Source of the DNA: Labedella populi
GTDB lineage: Bacteria; Actinomycetota; Actinomycetes; Actinomycetales; Microbacteriaceae
Direction of reading: 5' to 3'
Assembly: GCF_004078655.1 (NCBI RefSeq)
Contig: NZ_RZNC01000010.1
Coordinates: 1 to 47,576 of the forward strand
Length of the DNA: 47,576 nt
Below the pieces are notes generated by a model. The model saw nothing but the letters and a program-made list of their open reading frames with translations, made no database searches and was not told the origin of the DNA. A program made the translations under genes and the position numbers. Position 1 is the stretch's first letter, and every line of letters starts with the position of its first letter. Below, in pieces: positions 1 to 9,594 of the stretch.

Positions 1-1695
1 GAGAAGCTCCTCCTCATCATCGATCCCCACATCACGGATGTTCTCAGGCAACGTGATCGTCCGCGTCACCTCATCCGTATCGACGTTCACCTCGCTGATC
101 GTGCGCCGGTTCTGGTCCCCGAGGTAGAGGCGATCCTTCGACTCGGAGAACGCCGATCCGGCGGGCAGCGCCGCGTTCGACTTGTTGACGGAGTCGATCG
201 CACCGGTGACCTCGTAGTCGACCGTCCCGGTCGGCTCGCCGGGCTCGGTCGGGTCCGTTGGATCCGTGGGATCGGGGTTCGGCTCGCAGCCCAAACACGG
301 GCCGGGGTTCGACGGGTCGATCTCCTGAGGCGGAGTGTCGTCCGTCACTGCTTTGCCTGCATCGTTCTTCACGATCGTGAGACCGTCGAAGTACACGCCG
401 TCGGCGGTACGGGACTCGTACCGCATGGTGTCGCCCGAGACGTCGATGAGCTGGTAGAGCTCGACGTTGCCCTGCAGCTTCTTCAGATGGGCATCGTTCT
501 CGATCCAGAGACGCGGCCCCGTGTTGGAGTACATCTTCGACCCGACCACCGAGACCGCGTACACCGGGCCGTCGTAGTTGAGGTCAGGGTCCCAACTCGT
601 GGGGTTGTCCTTCTCCGCATCGTTCGAGTTGCCTCGGCCGTAGTTGTGGTCGTGGCCCTGCAGGACGAGGTCGACGTTGTTCGCCTCGAACAGGGGCAAC
701 CACGCCTCACGGATGGCGCGGTTGTTGCGCCCCTCATCGAGCGAGAAGACGGGGTGGTGGAAGAAGACGACGGTCCACTTGTGCGGGTTCGACTCGAGCG
801 TCTCCTTCAGCCACTCGGTCTGCACGGCGAGAACCGCAGCGTCCGTGATGTTGCTGTTGAGCGAGATGAAACGCACGCCCTGGTAGTCGTTGTAGTAGAC
901 CGTGCCATTCAGGAGCTCCTCGATGTGCCCCGTACCGGTCGGTCCGTTGTCCGGGTAGGCGAACTGGGCTTGCCACTGCGTGGACAGTTCGGCACCCTCG
1001 TATTCGTGGTTGCCAGCCGCCGCCAGGAAGTTCTGCGTGCCGAACTGGTAGCCGGCGGCGTCGAACACCTCTCCCCACTGCGAGTCGTCGTTCGCGTCGT
1101 TGATCAGGTCGCCGGCCTGCAGCACGATCGACGCGTCGGGGCGGTCTCGGAACGCGTTGCGGATGACGCGCGAAGCATCCGACTTGATGCCGTTCTGCAC
1201 ATCACCGAGATAGATGAACGAGAACGGATCGGCACTGGCGGACGCCGTCGTGAAGTGCTGCCACTCGCTGAAGTTCGTGCCGTCTCCCACACGGTACTGG
1301 TACTGGGTGTCGGGAGTCAGACCGGTGAACTCCACCGTGTGGAACGACTCGTCGTAGTGCTCGGTGGTGACGTCGCTGTTCTTCGTCGCGTTCACCGTCG
1401 TGATGCCGCCGGGGTACGGCGTTGCCGTCGCGGTGCGGATCTCGGCCTTTGCGCTCGTGACCCCGCGGGAGGTGCGCCAGGTCACCGCCTGGGTGGTGGA
1501 CAGGTCATCGGCTGGAGTCAACACGATTCGATCGGGAACGACCGACGGCCCGTGCTGCGCGCTCGGCGCGGCGGCGGCGGCGGATGCCGCCGTACCGGGC
1601 GACATCACCGGGGAGAAGAGGGAGGCCGCGACGACCGCGACGGCGATGCCCGCCAGCATCCGCCTCCCGCGACGAGGCGTGGACGATTTCGTCAT
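1..1695 (-). CDS. Exported purple-acid-phosphatase-like metallophosphoesterase, 3' end outside the window
   Basis: 565 residues are visible and the reading frame is still open at the window edge. The start is the ATG at 1695-1693, with an AAAGG motif about 13 bases upstream. Residues 1-40 form a signal peptide with a basic start and an Ala-rich end. A fibronectin-type-III-like N-terminal domain precedes the calcineurin-like phosphoesterase domain, whose metal-ligand motifs are visible in order: GDVQN, GDLIND, GNHEY, FFHHP and GHDHNYG. After the catalytic domain comes a short Pro/Asp/Thr linker and then a segment (RLYLGDQNRRTISEVNVDT) resembling a YVTN-type beta-propeller blade. It lies 38 bases downstream of a paralogue with the same orientation, so the two are probably co-transcribed. 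The family hydrolyses phosphomonoesters outside the cell; the substrate is unknown. Confidence 0.85.
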   Translation of the reverse strand, partial: MTKSSTPRRGRRMLAGIAVAVVAASLFSPVMSPGTAASAAAAAPSAQHGPSVVPDRIVLTPADDLSTTQAVTWRTSRGVTSAKAEIRTATATPYPGGITTVNATKNSDVTTEHYDESFHTVEFTGLTPDTQYQYRVGDGTNFSEWQHFTTASASADPFSFIYLGDVQNGIKSDASRVIRNAFRDRPDASIVLQAGDLINDANDDSQWGEVFDAAGYQFGTQNFLAAAGNHEYEGAELSTQWQAQFAYPDNGPTGTGHIEELLNGTVYYNDYQGVRFISLNSNITDAAVLAVQTEWLKETLESNPHKWTVVFFHHPVFSLDEGRNNRAIREAWLPLFEANNVDLVLQGHDHNYGRGNSNDAEKDNPTSWDPDLNYDGPVYAVSVVGSKMYSNTGPRLWIENDAHLKKLQGNVELYQLIDVSGDTMRYESRTADGVYFDGLTIVKNDAGKAVTDDTPPQEIDPSNPGPCLGCEPNPDPTDPTDPTEPGEPTGTVDYEVTGAIDSVNKSNAALPAGSAFSESKDRLYLGDQNRRTISEVNVDTDEVTRTITLPENIRDVGIDDEEELL

Positions 1696-1733
1696 GGACT
1701 GACGGCCTTTCTGAAACGATCGAGACGAGATAT

Positions 1734-3881
1734 TCACGCGGCACCATCCGTGGGGCGGCGACGAACGTAGACGAACAGGAGGGTGAGCACGCCGAGGAGC
1801 AGTGCCCCACCGGCGATGGCGACGGCGATGCCGACTCCTGCTACACCGGTGACCGCGAGATCCTTCTCGCCGGTGGGCTCAGAGCCGGGCGACAGCACCG
1901 TGATGGCCGCCTCGACCGTCGCGCCGGACTCGAGGCCCCTCACCACGATTGTGTGTCCACCGGGTGCGACGCCCGCGGGGATGTGCGCGGTGAAGAAGTA
2001 GCTGCCCGCATCGTCAGCTGTCGGGAAGCCGAGTTCGATCGGGTCGGAATGCAGCGTGACCTCCAGGTCTTCGTTCGGCCAGAACCCGTCACCCTTCATG
2101 CTGAGGCTGTCGCCTGCGGCGATCCCGGTCGCTGAAAGCTCGATCGTGGGATTCGCCACCGGCTTGTCCGTCGGTTCGGGTTCGGACGTCGGCTGCGTGG
2201 TCGGCTCGGGGCTCGTCGTCGGCTCCGGACTCGTCGTCGGCTCCGGACTCGTGGTCGGCCCCGGACTCGTGGTCGGCTCCGGCGTCGTGGTCGGCTCCGG
2301 CGTCGTGGTCGGCTCCGGCGTCGTGGTCGGCTCCGGCGTCGTGGTCGGCTCGGGGCTCGGCTCGGGGCTCGTCGTCGGCTCCGGGGTCGGTGTGGGCTCG
2401 GTGTCGTCACCGGGCACGACGGGCGTCGGCCGCTCGGGGGCTCCGATGTCGGCCCTCGTCGACCCGGGGCCAGACGGCCAGGCTGCGGTCTCGTCGGTCA
2501 CGAGCTTGTCGCCGTCGTCCGACTTGGTGATGGTGAAGGCGTCGAACAACTCGCCGGTCACCGTGTGGCTCTCCACGTGCATCTGGCCGTCGATCACATC
2601 GACCGTCTGGTACATCTGGGTGTCACGGTTCACGCTGCGCAGGTGCGCGGCGTTCGCTGTCCAGTTGTTCGACTCGAGTGGGTCGGGAACGTACATCTTC
2701 GGGCCCGCGACGCTCACGAGGTAGACCGGACCGGTCTGGCTCGTCTCCGCATCAGCACCTTCTGGGAGGTTCTGCTCGTTCGAATAGAGGTTGCCGCGAC
2801 CGTAGGCGTGGTCGTGGCCCTGCAGGACGAGGTCGACGTTGTGCTTCTCGAAGATCGGCAACCAGGCGTTGCGGATGCTGGCATTGTCGCGCCCGGACGT
2901 CACCGAGAAGATCGGCTGGTGGAACGAGACGACGCTCCAGGTGTTCGGGTTCTCCGAGAGAACGCGCTCCAGCCAGGCCGTCTGCGCATCGAGCTGAGCG
3001 CCGTGAGCCATGTTGGCGTTCAACGTGATGAAACGCACACCCTGGATGTCGGTGTAGTAGACGTTCTCGTCGAACGCCTGCTTGATGGCGTCGGTGTCGG
3101 CCGGGCCGTTGCGCGGGTACTCGAACTGCGCACCCCAATAACGGGTGAGGTCGGGACCCGGGTAGTACTCGTGGTTTCCCGGTGCCGCGATGATGTTCAT
3201 GTAGGCGTTCGAGAAGCCGGCCGCGCCGAACCATTCGCCCCACTCCGCGTCGGCGACGTCGGTGTCGATCAGGTCGCCGAGGTGGAGGACGGCCTTGGCG
3301 TAGGGGCGAGCCTCGGTGGCGGCACGGAATGCGCGCGAGGCGTAGGACTTCACGTCGTTCTGCGCGTCACCCTGCACGATGAACGAGAAGGGTTCTGCAC
3401 CTTCCGCGGTGGTCTCGAACTCGAGCCACTCGCTCCAGGTCTCGCCGTCGCCGACCCGGTACAGGTACGCGGTCTTCTCGGCCAGGCCGGTGAGCGTGGC
3501 CGTGTGGTACTTGATGGTGTAGCCGAGGTCGGTCGCAAACTCGGTGGTACTCGCGGCGGCGACCGTCGTCGACGCCGTTATGGGCCCCTTCGTCATGTCC
3601 GCGAGCTGAATTTGGGGGCTCGTGACGTCGACGGAGGTTCGCCACGAGACGTTTTGCGTCGCGAACGGAGTCGCCGTCGGAGTGAGGATGATGCGGTCGG
3701 GCACCGCGGAGGCCACATGCACGAGGGCCGGGTTGACGGGAGGAGGGTTGAGCCCACCGGCGGCGAAGGCGATTCCGCCTCCGATACTGGCCAAGGCGAC
3801 GGCCGCGGCGATGCCGCCGGCCGTCAATGCTGTGCGGGGACTGACACGCCTGATGGCGCGCGTGAGCTGATCGCTCTTCAT
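1734..3881 (-). CDS. Surface-anchored purple-acid-phosphatase-like enzyme with LAVTG sorting signal
   Basis: 715 residues. I chose the ATG at 3881 (MKSDQL) because an AAAGGAC ribosome site precedes it; a longer reading frame to 3932 lacks one. The order is signal peptide (about 1-42), PAP N-terminal beta domain, metallophosphoesterase domain with motifs GDAQND, GDLID, GNHEYY, SFHQP and GHDHAYG, a low-complexity Pro/Thr/Glu linker, an Ig-like domain (roughly 570-665), and a C-terminal cell-wall sorting signal: LAVTG, a hydrophobic helix and RRR. LAxTG is a sorting pentapeptide common in high-GC Gram-positives. The enzyme should therefore be displayed on the cell wall, with the linker as a stalk. 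It is the first gene of a pair with its paralogue downstream. Likely role: phosphate scavenging from organic phosphomonoesters (inference). Confidence 0.9.
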   Translation of the reverse strand: MKSDQLTRAIRRVSPRTALTAGGIAAAVALASIGGGIAFAAGGLNPPPVNPALVHVASAVPDRIILTPTATPFATQNVSWRTSVDVTSPQIQLADMTKGPITASTTVAAASTTEFATDLGYTIKYHTATLTGLAEKTAYLYRVGDGETWSEWLEFETTAEGAEPFSFIVQGDAQNDVKSYASRAFRAATEARPYAKAVLHLGDLIDTDVADAEWGEWFGAAGFSNAYMNIIAAPGNHEYYPGPDLTRYWGAQFEYPRNGPADTDAIKQAFDENVYYTDIQGVRFITLNANMAHGAQLDAQTAWLERVLSENPNTWSVVSFHQPIFSVTSGRDNASIRNAWLPIFEKHNVDLVLQGHDHAYGRGNLYSNEQNLPEGADAETSQTGPVYLVSVAGPKMYVPDPLESNNWTANAAHLRSVNRDTQMYQTVDVIDGQMHVESHTVTGELFDAFTITKSDDGDKLVTDETAAWPSGPGSTRADIGAPERPTPVVPGDDTEPTPTPEPTTSPEPSPEPTTTPEPTTTPEPTTTPEPTTTPEPTTSPGPTTSPEPTTSPEPTTSPEPTTQPTSEPEPTDKPVANPTIELSATGIAAGDSLSMKGDGFWPNEDLEVTLHSDPIELGFPTADDAGSYFFTAHIPAGVAPGGHTIVVRGLESGATVEAAITVLSPGSEPTGEKDLAVTGVAGVGIAVAIAGGALLLGVLTLLFVYVRRRPTDGAA
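2190..2400 (-). repeat. Pro-Glu-Pro-Thr-Thr coding repeats in the phosphatase stalk
   Basis: Near-perfect 18-bp units coding for (T/S)-P-E-P-T-T are iterated about a dozen times inside the wall-anchored phosphatase. They form a wall-spanning stalk. Such tandem units can gain or lose copies by slippage without breaking the frame. Confidence 0.85.
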
Positions 3882-4377
3882 ATCGAGGGACGTCCTTTGG
3901 GAGAGACGGCGGGGCCGGTTACGGGGTGGCACGCGTTCGGTTCGCGGGCGACGCCGATCACGCTATCGGCGCATATGCAAGCCCCCGGAGGTGCGCCGCA
4001 GAATTCACGGGGCGTTCATCGGGCACGGTTCTCCGGGGGTCCAGCGGTGCAGAATCGTCGCCGTTCGTTCACCGGAGGTCGAGAATCAGTTGGCCTCGCG
4101 GACACTCCGGACGTGTCATCGACCGGTTGAACGATTTCACCTCTCCACGGGACCGGTAGTCCTGCCACGACGTCGGTGCACCCGCGCGAAGGTAACGACT
4201 GCATTAAGCCTCACGCCGAACGATCGTGCACGGGCACCCCCGCGCATCCGCGTGGACGCGCGGATCGGGCCGGGCAGGGCCTCGGCCGAACACGCCGGAA
4301 CGACGTCTGGCGAACTGGCCAGGCTCGAGCATCTCCCTTATCGTTCACGTGAACGACAACATGGAAGGTCGTCCCGT
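3882..4377. other. 496-bp divergent intergenic region
   Basis: It separates the minus-strand phosphatase pair from the plus-strand ABC/CocE operon and must hold both promoters. I see no convincing reading frame with a ribosome site. The only strong structure is the 16-bp palindrome at 4341-4356. Confidence 0.6.
4341..4356. promoter_or_regulatory. Perfect 16-bp palindrome (TCGTTCAC/GTGAACGA), candidate TetR operator
   Basis: The palindrome has no mismatch and no spacer, and lies 21 bases upstream of the ABC operon's first ATG. It overlaps a possible -10 element (TATCGT, 4339-4344). The operon ends with a TetR-family gene (11600-12235), so autoregulation through this site is the simplest reading. 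The assignment of regulator to site is inference. Confidence 0.6.
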
Positions 4378-5955
4378 ATGACACCGCTTGTCCCCGAAAC
4401 GAGCCGGCGCACGGTTCTCGTCGGCGCAGCCGGGCTCGCCGGTCTCGGTCTGCTCACCCTCGCGGGGTGCGCCCCCGACCGACGCACCCCCACGATCCCC
4501 CAGGCCGCCGCCACCGGAACCGCCGCCAGAGGCGGCCGTCTGCGTATCGCCCGCCCCGCCGCCTCGGCCGCAGAGACCCTCGACTCCGCCAGTTCCCTGT
4601 CGGCCTACGAGTACCTCGGCGCGCTCTACAACCGTCTCGTGAGGCTCGACGAGAGCGGCGTCACCGTTCCGGACCTCGCCGAGGACTGGTCGGCCAACGC
4701 CGACGGCACCGTCTGGACCTTCGCGCTCCGCGACGGCGTCCGCTTCCATGACGGCCGCCGGTTCACGGCCGCCGACGCGATCTACTCGATCGACCACATC
4801 CTCGACCCCGCCACGGCCTCTCCGCAGGGCGAGGTGCTGAGCGCCATGATCGGTCCCGGCGGCATGAGCGCGCCCGATCCCCTCACTCTTCGCATCGAAC
4901 TGCTCACGCCCAACGCCGAGTTCCCCTCGCTCCTCACGGCGTACCAGTGCTACATCATCCCGGAGGGCAGCGCCGCCGAGATCGGCCGGACCGGCATCGG
5001 TACCGGCCCCTTCCGGCTGTCCTCGTTCGAACCCGCCGGAACCGGCAGCATCGAAGCGTTCGACGACCACTTCGCCGGTCGCCCCGTGCTGGACGGCATC
5101 GACTTCTACTCCATCCAGGACACCACCGCGCGGGTCAACGCTCTCCTCGCCGGTCAGATCGACCTGATCTCCCAGACGAACCTTGACTACGCCACGGCAC
5201 AGGTGGTCTCCGCCTCGAGCACGGCCACGGTCGCCCGAGCGCCCGACGCCCAGTGGTACACGATCCCGATGCTGTTCACGAGCGACGAGTTCTCCGACCC
5301 GCGCGTCCGACAGGCGATGAAACTCGCCTATGACCCGCAGACGATCGTCGACACGGCTCTCCAGGGCACCGGGTCGCCGGGGTGGGACAACCCCGTACCG
5401 CCGAGTCAGGCCGTGTTCCTCGACGAGCAGCGCGAGTACGACCCGGAGAAGGCGCGTTTCCTCCTCAAGGAGGCCGGGCGCGAGGGCCTGCGCACCGAGA
5501 TCTTCACCTCGAGCTACGAGTCGGTGTTCACACCCCTGGCCGTCGCGTACCGCGACGCCGTGAAGGACGCCGGCATCGATCTGGTCGTCCGCAACGCGTC
5601 GGCCGACTCGTACTACACGCAGATCTGGATGCAGAAGCCGCTCATGGTGAGCTATTGGTTCACGGGCCGCCCGATCGACCAGCTCCTCAACCAGATCTTC
5701 CGGACGGGCTCGTCGTACAACGAGAGCGCCTGGTCGAACCCCACCTTCGACGGTCTCCTCGACGCGGCTCGCGCCGAGATGAACGACGACCGCCGCCGCA
5801 TGCTCTACCAGGACGCCCAGCGCATCGTCGTCGAGGACTCCGCCGACATGACCCCGATGTTCGGCGACCGGCTCGTCGGGCTCTCCCGGAACGTCGTCAA
5901 CTACGCCGAATACGGCTTCGAGTTCGACTACCTCTCGATCGGACTCCGCGCATGA
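4378..5955 (+). CDS. ABC transporter substrate-binding lipoprotein, family 5 (peptide/opine type)
   Basis: 525 residues. The ATG at 4378 is preceded by GGAAGG at 4363-4368. The N-terminus has a twin-arginine-like SRRT followed by a hydrophobic stretch and the lipobox LAGC, so it should be a membrane-tethered lipoprotein, possibly Tat-exported. The body shows the family-5 pattern: a GGRLRIA start, LAEDW, a WTFALRDGVRFHDG segment, then DAIYSIDHI and GTGPFRL. The family captures di/oligopeptides, nickel or various hydrophilic ligands; the ligand cannot be read from sequence. It is the first gene of a six-gene coupled operon and overlaps the first permease by ATGA. Confidence 0.93.
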   Translation: MTPLVPETSRRTVLVGAAGLAGLGLLTLAGCAPDRRTPTIPQAAATGTAARGGRLRIARPAASAAETLDSASSLSAYEYLGALYNRLVRLDESGVTVPDLAEDWSANADGTVWTFALRDGVRFHDGRRFTAADAIYSIDHILDPATASPQGEVLSAMIGPGGMSAPDPLTLRIELLTPNAEFPSLLTAYQCYIIPEGSAAEIGRTGIGTGPFRLSSFEPAGTGSIEAFDDHFAGRPVLDGIDFYSIQDTTARVNALLAGQIDLISQTNLDYATAQVVSASSTATVARAPDAQWYTIPMLFTSDEFSDPRVRQAMKLAYDPQTIVDTALQGTGSPGWDNPVPPSQAVFLDEQREYDPEKARFLLKEAGREGLRTEIFTSSYESVFTPLAVAYRDAVKDAGIDLVVRNASADSYYTQIWMQKPLMVSYWFTGRPIDQLLNQIFRTGSSYNESAWSNPTFDGLLDAARAEMNDDRRRMLYQDAQRIVVEDSADMTPMFGDRLVGLSRNVVNYAEYGFEFDYLSIGLRA

Positions 5956-6932
5956 ACGCCTCGATCGCCCCCACCGTGCTCCTCGTCCTACGGCGGCTCG
6001 CCACCGCGCTGCTCACGGTGCTTCTGGCCTCCCTCTTCGTCTTCTTCGCCGTCCAGGCCCTCCCCGGTGACGTCGCTCAGCAACTGCTCGGACAGGACGC
6101 GACGCCCGACGCGGTGGCCGCGCTGCGCGAGACGCTCGGACTCGACCAGAACGTGTGGCTGCGCTACGGGAACTGGCTGCTCGGCTCGGCCACGGGAGAT
6201 TTCGGGATCTCGCTGGTCAGCGGTGAACCCGTCGGACCGGACCTGCTCGTCGCGTTCCGCAACAGCATGCTCATCGCGGTTCCCGCGATGGTCGTCGGAG
6301 TCGCCCTCTCGCTCACGCTCGGCGTCATCGCCGGCGTGCGCCGCGGGCGCCCGAGCGACCACACGATCTCGCTCGTCAGCCTCATCGTCATGAGCGTGCC
6401 CGAGTTCATGGTCGCCACGATCCTCGTGCTCCTCTTCGCCATCGCGATCCCGGTCTTCCCCGCCGTCGTGCTCCGCGGCGACAGTGCTACGGTCGCCGAG
6501 CTCCTGCCCGCCGTCTGGTTGCCCGCGATCGTGCTGACGCTCGCGATGGCCGCGTACATCGTGAGGACGGCCCGCTCGTCCACCATCGATGTCATGGCGA
6601 GCGAGTTCGTGACGACCGCCGAGCTCAAGGGCCTCACCACCCGCCAGGTGGTCTGGCGTCACGCGGTGCCGAGCGCCCTGCTGCCGACCCTCAACGTCGT
6701 CGCGCTCAACGTCGCGTGGCTGCTCGGCGGCGTGGTCGTCGTGGAGAACGTCTTCAACTACCCCGGCATGGGCAAGCTCATGCTGGAGTCCGTCTTCAAC
6801 CGCGATCTCCCGACCATCCAGGCGATCGCCGTCGTGAGCGCGCTCGTCTACGTCGTGTGCAATCTCGCGGCCGACCTGATCGCGCTCGCCCTCGACCCGA
6901 GACTGCGCACCCGACGGAAGGCCCGCTCATGA
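5952..6932 (+). CDS. Peptide-type ABC transporter permease (DppB-like)
   Basis: 326 residues with about six membrane helices and the conserved N-terminal family segment (ALPGDVAQQLLGQ, then ETLGLD). The ATG at 5952 overlaps the preceding stop codon as ATGA, which implies translational coupling and fixes the start. The binding-protein-dependent transport signature is visible near residue 220 (TAELKGL, then VVWRHAVPSALLPTLN). It pairs with the following DppC-like gene to form the transmembrane channel. Confidence 0.93.
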   Translation: MNASIAPTVLLVLRRLATALLTVLLASLFVFFAVQALPGDVAQQLLGQDATPDAVAALRETLGLDQNVWLRYGNWLLGSATGDFGISLVSGEPVGPDLLVAFRNSMLIAVPAMVVGVALSLTLGVIAGVRRGRPSDHTISLVSLIVMSVPEFMVATILVLLFAIAIPVFPAVVLRGDSATVAELLPAVWLPAIVLTLAMAAYIVRTARSSTIDVMASEFVTTAELKGLTTRQVVWRHAVPSALLPTLNVVALNVAWLLGGVVVVENVFNYPGMGKLMLESVFNRDLPTIQAIAVVSALVYVVCNLAADLIALALDPRLRTRRKARS

Positions 6933-7855
6933 CGCGCTCGACGACCGACGCCACCGGAGCCGCCCTGAACGCGGGACCCGGGGGGCTCCCCGGGCGGATC
7001 CGCGGGGTCGCGACCTCCCTCACCAGCAGCCTGAGCGGCTCCGCCGCCCTCACGATCGGCCTCGGCCTCATCGCGGTGCACGTCGTGCTCGCGGTGCTCG
7101 CTCCCTGGATCGCCGGCCACGACCCCGTCGCGACCGACTCGACCGTGGCCCTCACCGGTTCGACGTGGACGCACTGGCTCGGCACCGACCAGTACGGTCG
7201 CGACATCCTCTCCCGCACGCTGAACGGCGGCCGCTACGCACTGCTCGTGACGTTCCTCGCCACGACCATCGCCGTCGGCATCGGGACCGTCCTCGGGTGC
7301 ATCACCGCCTACGCCGACAACTGGTTCGACGAGGTCGTCATGCGCATCGTCGACGCCCTGCTCGCGGTGCCCTCGATCCTGGCGCTGCTCGTCGTCGTCA
7401 CGGTCTTCGACTCGGGACTCTGGGTCATCGTGCTCGCGGTCACCGTGGTCTACGCTCCGGCGGTCACCCGCGTCGTCCGTGGCGCCGCACGCACGATCAT
7501 CACGCAGGATTACGTGACGGCCGCCCGCGCACGCGGCGAGAAGCCGCTCAGCATCGTCTTCCGCGAGATCCTGCCGAACGTCATGGACGTCGTACTCGTC
7601 GAGTACGCGATGCGTGCCTCCTGGATCGTGCTGCTCATCTCGACGCTGTCCTTCCTCGGCTTCGGCGCGAATCCGCCGACTCCCGACTGGGGGCTCATGG
7701 TGCAGGAGAACCGCACAGCCCTCACGGTCGCGCCGCTGGGCGCTCTGGCACCCATCGTCGCCCTCGCCACCCTCGTCATCGGCTTGAACCTCAGCGCCGA
7801 CGGACTCAGCAAGTCGCTCGGCATCGACCGCGCGCAGAAGGGAGCCGTCTCGTGA
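6929..7855 (+). CDS. Peptide-type ABC transporter permease (DppC-like)
   Basis: 308 residues. The ATG at 6929 overlaps the previous stop as ATGA. The N-terminal DppC motif (HWLGTDQYGRDILSR) and the C-terminal GFGANPPTPDWG loop are diagnostic. The coupling-helix signature (AARARGEKPLSIVFREILPN) contacts the ATPase. About six membrane helices are expected. It is the partner of the upstream DppB-like permease. Confidence 0.93.
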   Translation: MTRSTTDATGAALNAGPGGLPGRIRGVATSLTSSLSGSAALTIGLGLIAVHVVLAVLAPWIAGHDPVATDSTVALTGSTWTHWLGTDQYGRDILSRTLNGGRYALLVTFLATTIAVGIGTVLGCITAYADNWFDEVVMRIVDALLAVPSILALLVVVTVFDSGLWVIVLAVTVVYAPAVTRVVRGAARTIITQDYVTAARARGEKPLSIVFREILPNVMDVVLVEYAMRASWIVLLISTLSFLGFGANPPTPDWGLMVQENRTALTVAPLGALAPIVALATLVIGLNLSADGLSKSLGIDRAQKGAVS

Positions 7856-9594
7856 GCTCCGCACCCGTCTCCACCTCGTCACCGGTCGACGCCCCGCCCG
7901 ACACGGTCGTGCACGTCGACGACCTCTCCATCTCCTACGCAGCCGGACGACGAGACGTGCCCGTCGTCCGTGGCGTCAGCTTCTCCATCCGGCCCGGTCG
8001 TGCGCTCGGGCTCGTGGGCGAGAGCGGGAGCGGCAAGTCGACCGTCGCCCGCACCCTGCTCGCGCACCTCCGGCGCGGTTCGCGCATCGTGGGCGGCCGG
8101 GTGACCGTCGCCGGCTCCGACGTCTTCGCGCTCGGCGATCGCGAGCGCCGCGCACTGCGCGGCGGCACCGCGGCTCTCGTCGCCCAGAACGCCGGCCAGG
8201 CGCTCACCCCCTCGATGCGCGTCGGCCGGCAGCTGCGCGAGGCGCTCGAGAGCCACGGCCTGCCGGGCGGCCACGAGCGTGTTCTCGAACTCGTTCGGCA
8301 TGTGCGTCTGCCCGACCCGGAGACCATCGTCGAGCGCTACCCGCATCAGCTCTCCGGTGGCCAGCAGCAGCGCATCGCCATCGCGATGGCGATCGCCGCC
8401 CGACCCCGGCTGCTCGTCCTCGACGAGCCGACGACCGCGCTCGACGTGGTGACGCAGGCCGCGGTCCTCGAACTCGTCCGCGACCTCTCCGTCGAGCTCG
8501 AGATGGCGATCCTGCTCGTCAGTCACGACCTCGGCGTCGTCTCGGCCATGGCGGACGAGATCGCCGTCATGCGCGACGGCGTCATCGTGGAGCACCGCCA
8601 GACCGCCGAGCTGTTCGCGGACCCGCAGCACGAATACACACGCGAGCTGCTCGCGAGCGCGCCCCGCACGTCCGCGACCGGACTGTCGGCCGAACGAGGA
8701 GGTGGCCGTGCGTCCGCTCCCCCACCCCCGCTCGTCACGGCGGCGGACCTCGTCGTCCGGTACGCGCGCTCCCTCCCCCCGGCCGTCGACGCCGTCTCTT
8801 TCGCGATCGGCGCGCAGGAGACGCTCGCCGTCGTCGGGGAATCGGGCAGCGGCAAATCGACCCTCGCGACGGCGATGGCCGGCCTCATCCCCGCGGAATC
8901 GGGCACCTTCACATTCCGCGGCGACGACGGCATCGAGGGCGACCTCACCCGGCCCGTCGCGCGACGCTCCCTCGACCTCCGACGCTCGGTGCAGCTCGTC
9001 TTCCAGAACGCGGACACGTCGCTGAACCCCCGGCGCACGGTCGGCGCCGCGATCGCGCGACCGCTCCGGCTCTTCACCGGCAGCACCTCGCCAGACCGCG
9101 TCGCCGAGCTGCTCGAGGAGGTCGGCCTCACGCCCGACTTCGCGAGTCGACTCCCGGCGCAGCTCTCCGGCGGCCAGCGCCAGCGCGTCGGCATCGCGCG
9201 CGCCCTCGCCGCCGGCCCCGAGCTCATCATCGCCGACGAGATCACGACGGCCCTCGACGTCCGTGTCCAGGCCGGTGTGCTCGACCTGCTCACGGACCTG
9301 CGTGACGAGAAAGGGCTCGGCTGCCTCTTCATCAGCCACGATCTCGCGGTCGTGCGGGGTGTCGCGGACCGCGTCGCCGTCATGACGGGCGGGCGCTTCG
9401 TCGAGATCGGGTCCACCGAGGACGTCTTCAGCGGACCGAATCACCCGTACACGCGGCAACTGCTCGACGCCACTCTCGATCCGGGCACCACAGTGTTGCG
9501 CGGCGTCGACGACACAACGCGGACGTGGCGAGACGCCGACGGGTGGGACGACCTCGGCGACGGACACCGAATCCGGCGATGGGAGAGCGCATGA
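7852..9594 (+). CDS. Fused double ABC ATPase (DppD-DppF type)
   Basis: 580 residues starting with GTG at 7852, which overlaps the previous stop as GTGA. Two complete nucleotide-binding domains lie in one chain. Each has a Walker A (GESGSGKST) and a signature motif (LSGGQQQR in the first, LSGGQRQR in the second). The Walker B motifs are VLDEPTTALD and IADEITTALD; the second has Ile in place of the usual Pro. The domains are joined by a short linker around residues 280-300. The fusion replaces the two separate ATPases of classical peptide importers and should energise the two permeases upstream. Confidence 0.94.
   Translation: MSSAPVSTSSPVDAPPDTVVHVDDLSISYAAGRRDVPVVRGVSFSIRPGRALGLVGESGSGKSTVARTLLAHLRRGSRIVGGRVTVAGSDVFALGDRERRALRGGTAALVAQNAGQALTPSMRVGRQLREALESHGLPGGHERVLELVRHVRLPDPETIVERYPHQLSGGQQQRIAIAMAIAARPRLLVLDEPTTALDVVTQAAVLELVRDLSVELEMAILLVSHDLGVVSAMADEIAVMRDGVIVEHRQTAELFADPQHEYTRELLASAPRTSATGLSAERGGGRASAPPPPLVTAADLVVRYARSLPPAVDAVSFAIGAQETLAVVGESGSGKSTLATAMAGLIPAESGTFTFRGDDGIEGDLTRPVARRSLDLRRSVQLVFQNADTSLNPRRTVGAAIARPLRLFTGSTSPDRVAELLEEVGLTPDFASRLPAQLSGGQRQRVGIARALAAGPELIIADEITTALDVRVQAGVLDLLTDLRDEKGLGCLFISHDLAVVRGVADRVAVMTGGRFVEIGSTEDVFSGPNHPYTRQLLDATLDPGTTVLRGVDDTTRTWRDADGWDDLGDGHRIRRWESA

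Noticed and set aside
2190-2400. Regular 18-bp repeats as a possible CRISPR array
   Set aside because: The units are contiguous, have no spacers and encode an in-frame Pro-Glu-Pro-Thr-Thr stalk.
487-4130. Long plus-strand reading frames opposite the phosphatase genes
   Set aside because: They are antisense to clear metallophosphoesterases, contain no domain or ribosome site, and arise from the high GC content.
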